A program made the position numbers and the translations under genes. A DNA stretch of 64,000 bases from Mycobacterium scrofulaceum (GTDB taxonomy: Bacteria > Actinomycetota > Actinomycetes > Mycobacteriales > Mycobacteriaceae): NCBI RefSeq assembly GCF_002086735.1, contig NZ_MVIJ01000022.1, positions 32,871 through 96,870 of the forward strand, in the 5' to 3' direction. The notes below the pieces were generated by a model. The model worked only from the letters and a program-made list of their open reading frames with translations. It was not told the DNA's origin and did not search any database. Positions 10,914 through 19,736 of the stretch are shown here, piece after piece (the stretch's first letter is position 1; every line of letters begins with the position of its first letter).

Positions 10914-11788
10914 GCATCAGCGAGCGGGCCCGGCAACTGATCGCGGCGCGCACCCCGTTCGTGCGGGCGACCGTGGTGCGCGCCCAGCCGCCCGCCTCGG
11001 CATACCCGGGCGACGAGGCGATCCTGTTGGCGGACGGCACCATCGAGGGCTTCGTCGGCGGCCAGTGCGCGCAGAACTCCGTCCGCAAGGCGGCGCTGGG
11101 TGCGCTGCAGGCGGGCGAAGCCGTGCTGCTGCGGGTGCTGCCCGACGGCGACGTCCACTTCCCCGAGGCGCCCGGCGCCTGCGTCGTCGTCAACCCGTGC
11201 CTGTCGGGCGGGTCGCTGGAGATCTTCCTGACGCCGCAGCTGCCGCCGCCGATGATCCGGATCTACGGCGCGACGCCTATCGCCGACGCCCTGGCCCAAG
11301 TCTGCGCCGTGCTCGGCTATGACGTCCGCAAGGACGCCGATCCTGCCGAGGCCACCGCGTTGCCGACCGCGATAGTGATCGCCAGCCACGGCGGCCCGGA
11401 GGCCGAAACCATCCGCGCCGCACTGGATCACGGCGTCGGGTACATCGGCCTGGTCGCCAGCAGGGTGCGCGGCGCCGCCATCCTGGACACGCTCGAGCTC
11501 TGCGACGAAGAGCGCGCCCGCATCCACACCCCGGTCGGACTGGACATCGGCGCGAAGACCCCCGCGGAGATCGCGGTGTCCATCGCCGCGGAACTGGTGG
11601 CCGGGGTGCGCGGCGGGCTGGGTCGCGCCGCCGTTTCGGGGAGCCCGCCCGAAGAGGCCGTCGACCCGGTCTGCGGCATGACCGTGCCGATCGGTCCGGC
11701 CGCCGAGCACCTGCGGCTGGCCGGCGCCGATTACTGGTTCTGCGGCCCGGGCTGCCGCGCGGCGTTCGCGGGGAAAGCCGGCGCATGA
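10910..11788 (+). CDS. XdhC-family maturation protein fused to a C-terminal YHS metal-binding domain
   Basis: This is a 292-residue second XdhC-like protein: an N-terminal XdhC domain (GFVGGQCAQNSVRKAAL) and the C-terminal Rossmann-like part ending in PVGLDIGAKTPAEIAVSIAAEL. It is followed by a YHS module (about residues 251-287) with DPVCGMTV (Cys255) and YWFCGPGC (Cys278, Cys282). YHS modules are found in copper and heavy-metal proteins. The start is TTG 10910, the base pattern TTGA giving a 4-nt overlap with the coxL stop. It ends in an ATGA overlap with the MoxR gene. It probably helps mature the Mo-Cu active site of CoxL. The fusion is the odd feature. Confidence 0.85.
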
Positions 11789-12663
11789 CGCCGGCGATGT
11801 TCAGCGACGTCGACGACGTGATCGCCCGGTTCGACGCGCGGGACTACCTGCTCGACGCCGGTACGGCGTCCGCGATCTATCTGGCGGTCACGCTGGGCCG
11901 GCCGCTGCTGCTGGAGGGCGAGCCGGGCGTCGGCAAGACCACCGCGGCGAAAACCCTTGCCGCGGTGCTGGATACACCGCTGGTTCGGCTGCAGTGTTAC
12001 GAGGGGCTGACCGCCGGCGAGGCGCTCTACGACTGGAATTACCAACGGCAGCTGCTGTCCATCCGGCTGGCCGAGGCGGGCGGCCGAAGCATCGGCGAAG
12101 CCGACCTCTACACCGAGGCCTACCTGGTCGACCGGCCCATCCTGCGCTGCGTGCGGCACCGCGGCCCGACCCCGCCCGTGCTGCTGATCGACGAGATCGA
12201 CCGGGCCGACGACGAATTCGAGGCTTTGCTGCTGGAGTTCCTCGGCGAGGCCGCGGTCACCGTGCCCGAACTGGGCACCTTCGTCGCGCAGCGCCCGCCG
12301 ATCGCGGTGCTCACCTCCAACCGCAGCCGCGACCTGCACGACGCGCTGCGCCGCCGCTGCCTGTACCACTGGATCGACTATCCGGAGGCGTCGCGGGCGG
12401 CGGCGATCGTGCGCCGCACGGTCCCGGGCGCCGCGGCGCCGCTGATCGAGCACGTCACCCAGTTCGTCGGCAGGGCACGCGATCTGGACCTGGACAAGCC
12501 GCCGGGCGTGGCCGAGACGATCGACTGGGTCGCCGCGCTGGTGTCGCTGGGCGTCGCCGACCTGGTCGATCCCGCGGCGCTGGTCAGCCTGGGGGCGCTG
12601 GCCAAGACCCCCGACGACCGTACGCTGATCCGCGACGCGTTTATGGAATACAGCCGCTCCTGA
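11785..12663 (+). CDS. coxD: MoxR-family AAA+ ATPase (CoxD-like)
   Basis: The 292-residue AAA+ protein has Walker A GEPGVGKT (45-52), Walker B LLIDEID (133-139) and the sensor SNRSRDL. CoxD of Oligotropha is a MoxR-type ATPase needed to build the sulfur and copper bridge of the CODH active site; the same role is inferred here. MoxR ATPases typically work with a vWA protein, and one is encoded 0.7 kb downstream (13327-14520). The start ATG overlaps the XdhC-YHS stop by 4 nt. It corresponds to Rv0370c. A MobA-like gene (Rv0371c in M. tuberculosis) that I would expect next to it is not present. Confidence 0.88.
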   Translation: MTPAMFSDVDDVIARFDARDYLLDAGTASAIYLAVTLGRPLLLEGEPGVGKTTAAKTLAAVLDTPLVRLQCYEGLTAGEALYDWNYQRQLLSIRLAEAGGRSIGEADLYTEAYLVDRPILRCVRHRGPTPPVLLIDEIDRADDEFEALLLEFLGEAAVTVPELGTFVAQRPPIAVLTSNRSRDLHDALRRRCLYHWIDYPEASRAAAIVRRTVPGAAAPLIEHVTQFVGRARDLDLDKPPGVAETIDWVAALVSLGVADLVDPAALVSLGALAKTPDDRTLIRDAFMEYSRS

Positions 12664-12674
12664 GAGGACCCCGG

Positions 12675-13319
12675 ATGAAGATCGCCAACCAGTTCACCGT
12701 CAGCGCGCCGATCGATCGGGCCTGGGACGTGCTGTGCGACCTGGAACAGGTGATCCCGCTGATGCCGGGCGCGCAGCTCACCGGCCACGAAGGCGAGGAC
12801 TACTCCGGCAAGGTCAAGGTCAAGGTGGGGCCGGTCACCAGCGAATTCAACGGCAAGGTCCGTTTCGTCGAGCAGGACCGCGGCGCGTACCGCGCGGTGA
12901 TCGACGCCAAGGGCAAGGAGACCCGCGGCACCGGCAACGCCGCCGCGACGGTCACCGCCCAGCTGCAGCCGGACGGTGACAAGACCAGCGTCACCGTCGA
13001 CACCGACCTGAAGATCGTCGGCAAGCTCGCCCAGTTCGGCAGCGGCATGCTGCAGCAGGTGTCGGAAAAGCTGCTGGGCCAGTTCGTGGAGTCGCTGGAA
13101 GCCAAGCTCGCCGGCGAGACCGCGACGCCGGCCACCCCGGAGGGCCCACCGCAGGTCGGCCGCGTCCCGGAGCCGCGCCACGCCGCCCCCGCCGCGGAGC
13201 CCGAGCCCATCGACCTGCTCGAACTCGCCGGGGGAGCCCAGCTCAAGAGGTACGCCCCGCTGCTGCTGGCGCTGCTCGCCGGGATGGTGCTGGGCTGGGT
13301 GCTCGGCCGGAGGCGTTAG
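12675..13319 (+). CDS. coxG: CoxG-like SRPBCC protein with C-terminal membrane anchor
   Basis: The 214 residues comprise an N-terminal CoxG/SRPBCC (START-like) domain (about 1-145), a Pro/Ala/Glu-rich linker (about 150-185) and one C-terminal membrane helix (about 190-208, PLLLALLAGMVLGWVLG) ending in Arg residues. CoxG in Oligotropha recruits CO dehydrogenase to the cytoplasmic membrane and helps pass electrons to quinones. The tail anchor fits that role. A good ribosome site (GAGAGGA, 12662-12668) sits 6 nt before ATG 12675. Synteny matches Rv0369c. Confidence 0.86.
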   Translation: MKIANQFTVSAPIDRAWDVLCDLEQVIPLMPGAQLTGHEGEDYSGKVKVKVGPVTSEFNGKVRFVEQDRGAYRAVIDAKGKETRGTGNAAATVTAQLQPDGDKTSVTVDTDLKIVGKLAQFGSGMLQQVSEKLLGQFVESLEAKLAGETATPATPEGPPQVGRVPEPRHAAPAAEPEPIDLLELAGGAQLKRYAPLLLALLAGMVLGWVLGRRR

Positions 13320-13326
13320 CGCCACC

Positions 13327-14520
13327 GTGGGGACTCCCGCGCTGTTGCGGGGCGTCGACCTGGCGGCGCTCGCGGCGGCGCTGGTCGCGCGGCTGCGCGG
13401 CGCCGGCGTCCACGTGTCCGCCAGCGGCCCCGCCGGCTTCGTGCGGGCGCTGCGCACGCTGGCGCCGCACGACACGGCCGCGCTGTATTGGGCGGCCAGG
13501 CTGACGCTGGTCAACCGGATGGAGGATCTCGGCGCGTTCGACGCGGTCTTCGCGACGGTCTTCGGCGCGGCCGAACCCGACCGCGCGAACCGCCCGGAGA
13601 CACCCCTGTCGCTGCCGGGCCCCAAGGCGCCCGCGGCGGCCGGCACGCTGCGCCGGCCCGGAGGGCCGGCGAACGCCGCCCACGGCCTGCCCTGGGCGAC
13701 CCGGGCGCTGGCGGTCGCGGATGACACGGAAGGCCCGAGCCTGCTGCTGCCCGACGCGCTGCCCAGCCGGATCGCCGCGCTGGCCGACCAGCCGTTCGAC
13801 CGCTTCGACGCGCAGGACCTCCGCCTGCTCGGCACCTGGCTGGAAGCGACCGTCGCGCGTTGGCCGCGACGGCGCAGCCTGCGCTTCGAGCCCAGTCCCG
13901 CCGGCAAGCGAATCGATTTGCGCGCCACCATGGCCGCGTCGCGCAGGACGGGCTGGGAAACGGTCCTGCTGGCCCGCACCCGGCCCCGGCGCCGGCCCCG
14001 GCGGATCGTCCTGGTCTGCGACGTGAGCCGCTCGATGCAGCCCTACGCCGCGGTGTACCTGCACTTGATGAGGGCGGTGGCGCGCCAGCCGGGCACCCAC
14101 CCCGAGGTCTTCGCGTTCTCGACGTCGCTGACCCGGCTCACCGCGGTGCTCGCGCACCGGTCGGCCGAGGTGGCGTTGGAGCGGGCCAACGCCAAGGTCA
14201 CCGACCGGTACGGCGGCACGTTCATCGGCCGCGGCGTGGCCACGCTGCTGTCCCCGCCACACGGCAACGCCCTGCGCGGCGCGCTGGTGATCATCGCGTC
14301 GGACGGCTGGGACGGCGACCCGCCGGACGTGCTCGCGCACGCGATGGAGCGGCTGCGGCGGCGCGCCGAATTGATCGTCTGGCTCAATCCCCGTGCGGCG
14401 CAGGAGGGATTCCGGCCGGTGGCCGGGCCGATGGCCGCGGCCCTGCCGTACTGCGACCTGTTTCTCCCGGCGCACTCGCTGACCGGCCTGCGTCAATTGC
14501 TGCTCGCGTTGTGTCTTTGA
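13327..14520 (+). CDS. coxE: vWA-domain protein (CoxE-like), partner of the MoxR ATPase
   Basis: This is a 397-residue protein with an N-terminal helical region and a C-terminal von Willebrand A domain. The MIDAS signature DVSRSM starts at Asp232, and the later MIDAS residues are in YGGTFIG and ASDGWD. MoxR/vWA pairs act as metal-insertion or remodelling chaperones; CoxE/CoxD are needed for the Mo-Cu centre. GTG 13327 lies 7 nt after the coxG stop. Its last 137 bp are overlapped on the other strand by the end of eutC, an unusually deep convergent overlap. It corresponds to Rv0368c and closes the cox locus. Confidence 0.86.
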   Translation: MGTPALLRGVDLAALAAALVARLRGAGVHVSASGPAGFVRALRTLAPHDTAALYWAARLTLVNRMEDLGAFDAVFATVFGAAEPDRANRPETPLSLPGPKAPAAAGTLRRPGGPANAAHGLPWATRALAVADDTEGPSLLLPDALPSRIAALADQPFDRFDAQDLRLLGTWLEATVARWPRRRSLRFEPSPAGKRIDLRATMAASRRTGWETVLLARTRPRRRPRRIVLVCDVSRSMQPYAAVYLHLMRAVARQPGTHPEVFAFSTSLTRLTAVLAHRSAEVALERANAKVTDRYGGTFIGRGVATLLSPPHGNALRGALVIIASDGWDGDPPDVLAHAMERLRRRAELIVWLNPRAAQEGFRPVAGPMAAALPYCDLFLPAHSLTGLRQLLLALCL

Positions 14521-15238
14521 GGGCGACACCCGACCGGCCGAGCCGCCGGGCCCCGGCCACCAGCGCGGCGGCGACCGAGGCCGCCGCCGGGTAGTCCAGG
14601 CCGTCGGGCGGATGGATGTTGGAGATGCAGTTGCGATCGGCGTCGGTGAGTCCCGGCCTCGGCCGATGGGTCAGGTAGATGCCCAGGCTGTCGGCGACCG
14701 ACAGGCCGGGGCGCTCCCCGATGAGCACGAGAACCGTTGCGGCGCCGAGGGCCTGACCGATGTGGTCCCCGAGCGCCACCCGGGCCTGGGTCGCGATGAC
14801 CGGCGGCGCGATCCGGTAACGGCCGTCGAATTCGCCGACCAGCGCCTCGACCATGCCCGCGGCGTGGTCGGTCAGGGCGCGCGGGGAGAGCCCGTCGGCG
14901 AGCACAAACCCGATGTCCGCGTTGACCTTCGGCAGGCCCGACAGGTCGGCCGGGGTGCGACCGAGGTCCGGCCGGCGCAGGTACTCGCCGCGCGAGGCCG
15001 CCCGGCTGCGGACCCGCAGCGGCTCGTCGATGCCTTTGACGTTCAAGTCGCATAGCCGCTTCACGAGGCCGTCGACGTCCAGCGGGTCGTGCACGGCGTC
15101 GCGCGCCGCGGCGTGCGCGGCCTGAAACTCCAGGACCCGCCGGGTCGGCAGCGAGTCCCCGGCCCGTCCGAGCCCGATGCGCGCCTGCGTGGTCGCCCGC
15201 AGCGGCGCCCAGACGTCCGGTGGTTGCGGGTCGGTCAT
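14384..15238 (-). CDS. eutC: Ethanolamine ammonia-lyase small subunit
   Basis: The 284-residue EutC is the light subunit of the adenosylcobalamin-dependent enzyme that splits ethanolamine into acetaldehyde and ammonia. Family motifs seen are ARIGLGRAGDSLPT near the N-terminus, NADIGFVLADGLSP, VLIGERPGLSVADSLGIYLTH and the usual terminal SGVALKD. Beyond that point there is an extra tail of about 42 residues, which is simply the antisense of the coxE 3' end. The start overlaps the eutB stop by 4 nt, so the subunits are translationally coupled. M. tuberculosis has no equivalent at this place, as far as I recall. Confidence 0.9.
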   Translation of the reverse strand: MTDPQPPDVWAPLRATTQARIGLGRAGDSLPTRRVLEFQAAHAAARDAVHDPLDVDGLVKRLCDLNVKGIDEPLRVRSRAASRGEYLRRPDLGRTPADLSGLPKVNADIGFVLADGLSPRALTDHAAGMVEALVGEFDGRYRIAPPVIATQARVALGDHIGQALGAATVLVLIGERPGLSVADSLGIYLTHRPRPGLTDADRNCISNIHPPDGLDYPAAASVAAALVAGARRLGRSGVALKDTTRAAIDAGRSASAPGETGRSTAGPRPSARPPAGIPPAPHGD

Positions 15239-16644
15239 CGGCCGGCCGCCAACGCGCGCAGCGGCGAGGTCGCGAGGTCCACGGGAAGGACGCGGCCGTC
15301 GGCGTCGACCATGCCCAGGCCGGCCAGCCAGGCCTCGAATTCGGGTGCGGGACGCAGCCCCAACGCCTTTCGCACGTACAGCGCGTCGTGAAACGACAGG
15401 CTCTGGTAGCCGAGCATGATGTCGTCGGCGCCGGGAACCGTGATGACGAACGCGGTGCCCGCCGCGCCCAGCAGGGTCAGCAGCGTGTCCATGTCGTCCT
15501 GGTCGGCCTCGGCGTGGTTGGTGTAGCAGACGTCCACGCCCATCGGCAGGCCGAGCAGCTTCCCGCAGAAGTTGTCTTCGAGCCCGGCGCGGATGATCTG
15601 CTTGCCGTCGTAGAGGTATTCCGGCCCGATGAATCCGACCACGGTGTCGACCAGCAGCGGCCGCAGCGCCCGCGCCACCCCGTACGCGCGCGCCTCCAGC
15701 GTCTGCTGGTCGACCGGCATGTTCCCCACGCCGAGGTGGGCGCCGGCCGACAGCGCCGCGCCCTGCCCGGTCTCCAGGTACATCACGTCGGCGCCGACGG
15801 TCCCGCGGTTCAGCGACCGGGCGGCCTCGTCGGCCTCGGTCAGCATCGCGATCGAGGTGCCGAACGCGGCGTTGGCGCCCTCGGTGCCGGCGATCGACTG
15901 GAACACCAGGTCGACGGGCGCGCCGCGGTCGATCAGTTCCATCGTGGTGGTGACGTGGCACAGCACACACGACTGGACGGGGATCGCGAACCGCTCGCGG
16001 ATGTCGTCGAGCAGGTGCAGCAGGTCCGCCGCCGCCTGCGGCGAGTCGGTCGCCGGGTTGACGCCGATCACCGCGTCGCCGCAGCCCATCAGCAGGCCGT
16101 CCAGCAGCGCCGCGGCGATCCCGCGCGGGTCGTCGGTCGGGTGGTTGGGCTGCAGCCGGGTCGCGAGCGTGCCGGGCAGACCGATCGTGGTGCGGAAGGC
16201 CGCGACGTTCCTCGCCGCGGCGGCCACCAGGATCAGGTCCTGGTTGCGCATGATCTTCGACACCGCGGCAACCATTTCCGGCGTGAGCCCGGGCGAGACC
16301 GCGGCGAAGCGTGCCGCGCCGTCGTCGCGGCACGCCGCGTCCAGCAGCCAGTCGCGGAAACCGCCCACGGTCAGGCCCGCGACGGGGCCGAACGCCTCGC
16401 GATCGTGGCCGTCGATGATGTGCCGGGTGACCTCGTCGGTCTCGTACGGCACGACCACGTCGTCGAGGAACGTCGCCAGGGGGATGTCGGCCAGCGCCCA
16501 CGCGGCCGCGGCCCGCTGTGCGTCGGAGTCGGCGGCGCAGCCCGCGAGCTGGTCGCCGGAGCGCAACGGCGTCGCCTTGGCCAGCACGTCGACCAGCCCC
16601 TCGAAGCTGTAGGTGGTCCCCGAAATGGTTTGCCGGTAGCGCAT
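15235..16644 (-). CDS. eutB: Ethanolamine ammonia-lyase large subunit
   Basis: The 469-residue catalytic subunit is a TIM barrel that binds ethanolamine and adenosylcobalamin together with EutC. Family stretches seen are MRNQDLILVAAAARN, RLQPNHPTDD, GCGDAVIGVNPATDS, CHVTTTMELI, GLEDNFCGKLLGLPMGVDVCYTNHAEADQ and PGADDIMLGYQSLSFHD. Length equals that of enteric EutB (about 453-470). No microcompartment genes are present, so this is the simple cytosolic type that frees nitrogen from ethanolamine, likely from host phosphatidylethanolamine. It diverges from the GH76 gene with 27 bp between start codons, where both promoters must lie. Confidence 0.95.
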   Translation of the reverse strand: MRYRQTISGTTYSFEGLVDVLAKATPLRSGDQLAGCAADSDAQRAAAAWALADIPLATFLDDVVVPYETDEVTRHIIDGHDREAFGPVAGLTVGGFRDWLLDAACRDDGAARFAAVSPGLTPEMVAAVSKIMRNQDLILVAAAARNVAAFRTTIGLPGTLATRLQPNHPTDDPRGIAAALLDGLLMGCGDAVIGVNPATDSPQAAADLLHLLDDIRERFAIPVQSCVLCHVTTTMELIDRGAPVDLVFQSIAGTEGANAAFGTSIAMLTEADEAARSLNRGTVGADVMYLETGQGAALSAGAHLGVGNMPVDQQTLEARAYGVARALRPLLVDTVVGFIGPEYLYDGKQIIRAGLEDNFCGKLLGLPMGVDVCYTNHAEADQDDMDTLLTLLGAAGTAFVITVPGADDIMLGYQSLSFHDALYVRKALGLRPAPEFEAWLAGLGMVDADGRVLPVDLATSPLRALAAGR

Positions 16645-16671
16645 ATTTCAGTATGAGGCAGGATCGGCACC

Positions 16672-17793
16672 ATGGATCAGCTATGGGCCAACCGGGCGGC
16701 CAGCTCCGAAGCCGCTGTCGCGCAACGACACCTGAAACGGGTGTGGGGGCTGCCCGGTACGCAGCTGGGCGTGGTGGCCTGGCCCCCGACGCGGCGCGAC
16801 GCGATGTTCGGCACCTGGCACTACTGGTGGCAGGCGCACCTGCTGGATTGCCTGGTCGACGCGCAGCTGCGTGACCCACAGCCGCAGCGTCACACCAGGA
16901 TCAACCGGCAGGTCCGCTCGCACCGGCTGCGCAACAACTTTCGCTGGACCAACAGCTACTACGACGACATGGCCTGGCTGGCGCTGGCCCTGGAACGCGC
17001 CGCCCGGATCGCCGGCGTCGAGCGCCATCGCGCGCTGCCCAAGCTGGCCCACGAGTTCCTCGAGGCGTGGGTGCCCGAGGATGGCGGCGGCATCCCGTGG
17101 CGCAAGCAGGACCAGTTCTTCAACGCCCCGGCCAACGGCCCGGCGGGCATCTTCCTGGCCCGCTACGGCGAGAAGATGCGGCGCGCCCAGCAGATGGCCG
17201 ACTGGATCGACGAGACCCTGATCGACCCGGAGACCCACCTGGTGTTCGACGGCCTCAAGGCCGGTTCCCTGGTCCGCGCCCAGTACACCTATTGCCAGGG
17301 TGTGCTGCTCGGCCTGGAAACCGAGCTCGCGGCCCGCACCCACGACGATCGGCACGCCCCGCGGGTGCACCGGCTGGTCACGGCCGTCGCCGAGCACATG
17401 GCGCCCACGGGGGTGCTGGCCGGTGCCGGCGGCGGGGACGGCGGCCTGTTCGCCGGGGTCACCGCGCGCTACCTCGCCCTGGTCGCCACCACGCTGCCGG
17501 GGGACGGGGCCGAGGACGCCGCCGCGCGCGACACCGCCCGGCGGATCGTGCTGGCCAGCGCCAAATCGGCGTGGGACTACCGGCAGACGGTGGACGGGCT
17601 GCCACTGTTCGGCCCGTTCTGGGACCGCGACGCGCAGCTACCCGCCCGGGCCGCCGGGGAGGCGCAGTTCGTCGACGGCGCGGTGAACAGCTCCGAGGTC
17701 GCCGAACGGGACCTGTCGGTGCAGCTGTCGGGGTGGATGCTGATGGAGGCCGCATGTAACGTCACCGCGGTGACCGCAGGGAGCGCGACATGA
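16672..17793 (+). CDS. Glycoside hydrolase family 76 protein (alpha-1,6-mannanase-like)
   Basis: The 373 residues form an (alpha/alpha)6 hydrolase of family GH76. The catalytic pair is Asp98-Asp99 in NSYYDDMAW. Other family features are the FRWTNSYYDD entry, GGGIPWRKQDQFFNAPANGPAGI and the late GAVNSSEVAERDL. GH76 enzymes cleave alpha-1,6-mannan backbones, so lipomannan, lipoarabinomannan or related glycans are possible substrates; there is no signal peptide, so it acts in the cytoplasm or leaves by another route. The start ATG has a weak -10 (CAGGAT, 7 nt upstream). It overlaps the acetoacetyl-CoA synthetase start (ATGA). Rv0365c homologue. Confidence 0.88.
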   Translation: MDQLWANRAASSEAAVAQRHLKRVWGLPGTQLGVVAWPPTRRDAMFGTWHYWWQAHLLDCLVDAQLRDPQPQRHTRINRQVRSHRLRNNFRWTNSYYDDMAWLALALERAARIAGVERHRALPKLAHEFLEAWVPEDGGGIPWRKQDQFFNAPANGPAGIFLARYGEKMRRAQQMADWIDETLIDPETHLVFDGLKAGSLVRAQYTYCQGVLLGLETELAARTHDDRHAPRVHRLVTAVAEHMAPTGVLAGAGGGDGGLFAGVTARYLALVATTLPGDGAEDAAARDTARRIVLASAKSAWDYRQTVDGLPLFGPFWDRDAQLPARAAGEAQFVDGAVNSSEVAERDLSVQLSGWMLMEAACNVTAVTAGSAT

Positions 17794-19736
17794 TGGACGG
17801 CAGCTGGATTCCCGACGAGGCCACGCTGGCCCGGGCAAACCTGACCCGCTTCATGGGGTGGCTCGCCGAGACCGGGCGCGGCGACTACGGCGACTACCAC
17901 GCGCTGCAGCGCAAGTCCGTCGCGGACATCGAGTGGTTCTGGGACGCAGTCTGGGACTACTTCGACATCCGGGCCGCCAGCCCGCCGCGCGCGGTGCTGG
18001 GCAACCGCGCCATGCCCGGCGCCGAGTGGTTCCCCGGCGCCACGCTCAACTACGCCACCGAGATCTTCCGGCACGCCACCGACGAGCGGCCGGCCATGAT
18101 CGTCGCCGGGGAGGACGGCGCGTGCGAGTGGTCGTGGGCGCGGTTGCGGCGCGAGACCGGCGCGTTCGCGGCGTACCTGCGCGGGCTCGGGGTGCAGCCG
18201 GGCGACGCCGTCGTCGGCTACCTGCCCAACGTCGCCGAGGCCGCCGTCGCCGCCCTGGCCGCCGCCAGCGTGGGCGCGATCTGGGCGGTGTGCAACCAGG
18301 ACGTGGCCGTCGACGGCGTGATCGCGCGCCTGGGCCAGCTGGCGCCGGTGGTCCTGGTGGCCACCGACGGATCGGTGTACGACGGCAAGCGCATCGACCG
18401 GCGCGCGGAGCTGGACACCATCCGGCGCGCGATGCCCGGCCTGCGGGCCACCGTGGTGGTGCCGCGGCTCGGGCTCCCGGCCGGCGACGGCGCCGTGCCG
18501 TGGGCCGAGGCGGTGGGATCCGACGCCGAGCTGGAGATCACGCCCGTGCCGTTCGCGCACCCGCTGTGGGTGATGTTCTCCTCCGGCACCACCGGCAAGC
18601 CGAAGGGCATCGTGCACGGGCACGGCGGCACGGTGATCGAGCACCTGAAATACCTGAGCCTGCAACTGGACCTGCACGCCGGCGAGCGGTTCCTGTGGTA
18701 CTCGTCGACCAGCTGGATGATGTGGAACCTGCAGCTGTCCGGGCTGCTCGTGGACACCACCATCGTGCTTTACGACGGCAGCCCAACCTATTTGGGCACC
18801 GACGCGCTGTGGCGGGTCGCCGCCGAGGCCGGCGTCAACGTGCTCGGCGCCGGCGCGGGCTACCTGCTCGCCTGCGCCAAGAAGGACCTCGAGCCGGGGG
18901 CGACGTACCCGCTGGACGGGCTGCGCGCCGTGGGGTCCACCGGTTCCCCGCTGCCCGCGTCCGGATTCCGTTGGGTGCAAGAGGGACTCGGTCGGGCGGT
19001 CCCGGTGATCTCGATGAGCGGCGGCACCGACGTGTGCACCGCCTTCATCGGCGGCTGCCCGATCCTGCCGGTGGTGGCCGGCGAGCTGTCGTGCATCTGC
19101 CTGGGCGCGGCGATCGAATCCTGGACCGGACCCAACCACCCCGTCATCGGCGAAGAGGGCGAGCTGGTGATCACCGAGCCGATGCCGTCGATGCCGGTGT
19201 TCTTCTGGAACGACGACGACGGCAGCCGGTACCGCGCCGCCTACTTCGAGAAGTATCCGGGCGTGTGGTGTCACGGCGACTGGATCACCATCACCGACCG
19301 CGGATCCGTTGTGGTGCATGGCCGTTCGGACGCCACCCTGAACCGGCTGGGCGTGCGGATGGGCAGCGCGGAGATCTACACCGCGGTGGAGGGCATGCCG
19401 GAGGTCAGCGACTGCCTGGTGGTCGGCGTCGAGCAGGACGACGGTGGCTACTGGATGCCGCTGTTCGTGACCCTGGCGGACGGTGCCGAACTCGACGAGG
19501 GGCTGCGATCGCGGATCGTGGCGGCCGTCCGCCGGCACGCCTCCCCGCGCCACGTGCCCGACGACATCCTGACGGTGCCGGGCATACCGCGGACGCTGAC
19601 CGGCAAACGGCTGGAGATCCCGGTCAAGCGAATCCTGCTGGGCGCTGAGCCGGGCGAGGCCGTGCAGCGGAGTTCGATCGACCGACCGGAACTGCTAGAC
19701 GCTTTCGTTGCGTACCGCAGAACTCGGGTGCCCTGA
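17790..19736 (+). CDS. Acetoacetate-CoA ligase
   Basis: This 648-residue member of the ANL superfamily matches acetoacetyl-CoA synthetases (640-660 aa). It has the AACS N-terminal domain (EWFWDAVWDYF, PGAEWFPGATLNYAT), the ATP loop FSSGTTGKPKGI (about residue 265), the STGSPLP core motif, CHGDW, the hinge after HGRSDATLN, and the C-terminal catalytic Lys in LTGKRLEIPVK. It activates acetoacetate (or a similar 3-oxo acid) to its CoA ester for use as a carbon source. It is coupled to the GH76 gene by 4-nt overlap. Its last 42 bp overlap the end of the DedA gene on the other strand. The exact substrate is inferred from family length and motifs. Confidence 0.88.
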   Translation: MMDGSWIPDEATLARANLTRFMGWLAETGRGDYGDYHALQRKSVADIEWFWDAVWDYFDIRAASPPRAVLGNRAMPGAEWFPGATLNYATEIFRHATDERPAMIVAGEDGACEWSWARLRRETGAFAAYLRGLGVQPGDAVVGYLPNVAEAAVAALAAASVGAIWAVCNQDVAVDGVIARLGQLAPVVLVATDGSVYDGKRIDRRAELDTIRRAMPGLRATVVVPRLGLPAGDGAVPWAEAVGSDAELEITPVPFAHPLWVMFSSGTTGKPKGIVHGHGGTVIEHLKYLSLQLDLHAGERFLWYSSTSWMMWNLQLSGLLVDTTIVLYDGSPTYLGTDALWRVAAEAGVNVLGAGAGYLLACAKKDLEPGATYPLDGLRAVGSTGSPLPASGFRWVQEGLGRAVPVISMSGGTDVCTAFIGGCPILPVVAGELSCICLGAAIESWTGPNHPVIGEEGELVITEPMPSMPVFFWNDDDGSRYRAAYFEKYPGVWCHGDWITITDRGSVVVHGRSDATLNRLGVRMGSAEIYTAVEGMPEVSDCLVVGVEQDDGGYWMPLFVTLADGAELDEGLRSRIVAAVRRHASPRHVPDDILTVPGIPRTLTGKRLEIPVKRILLGAEPGEAVQRSSIDRPELLDAFVAYRRTRVP

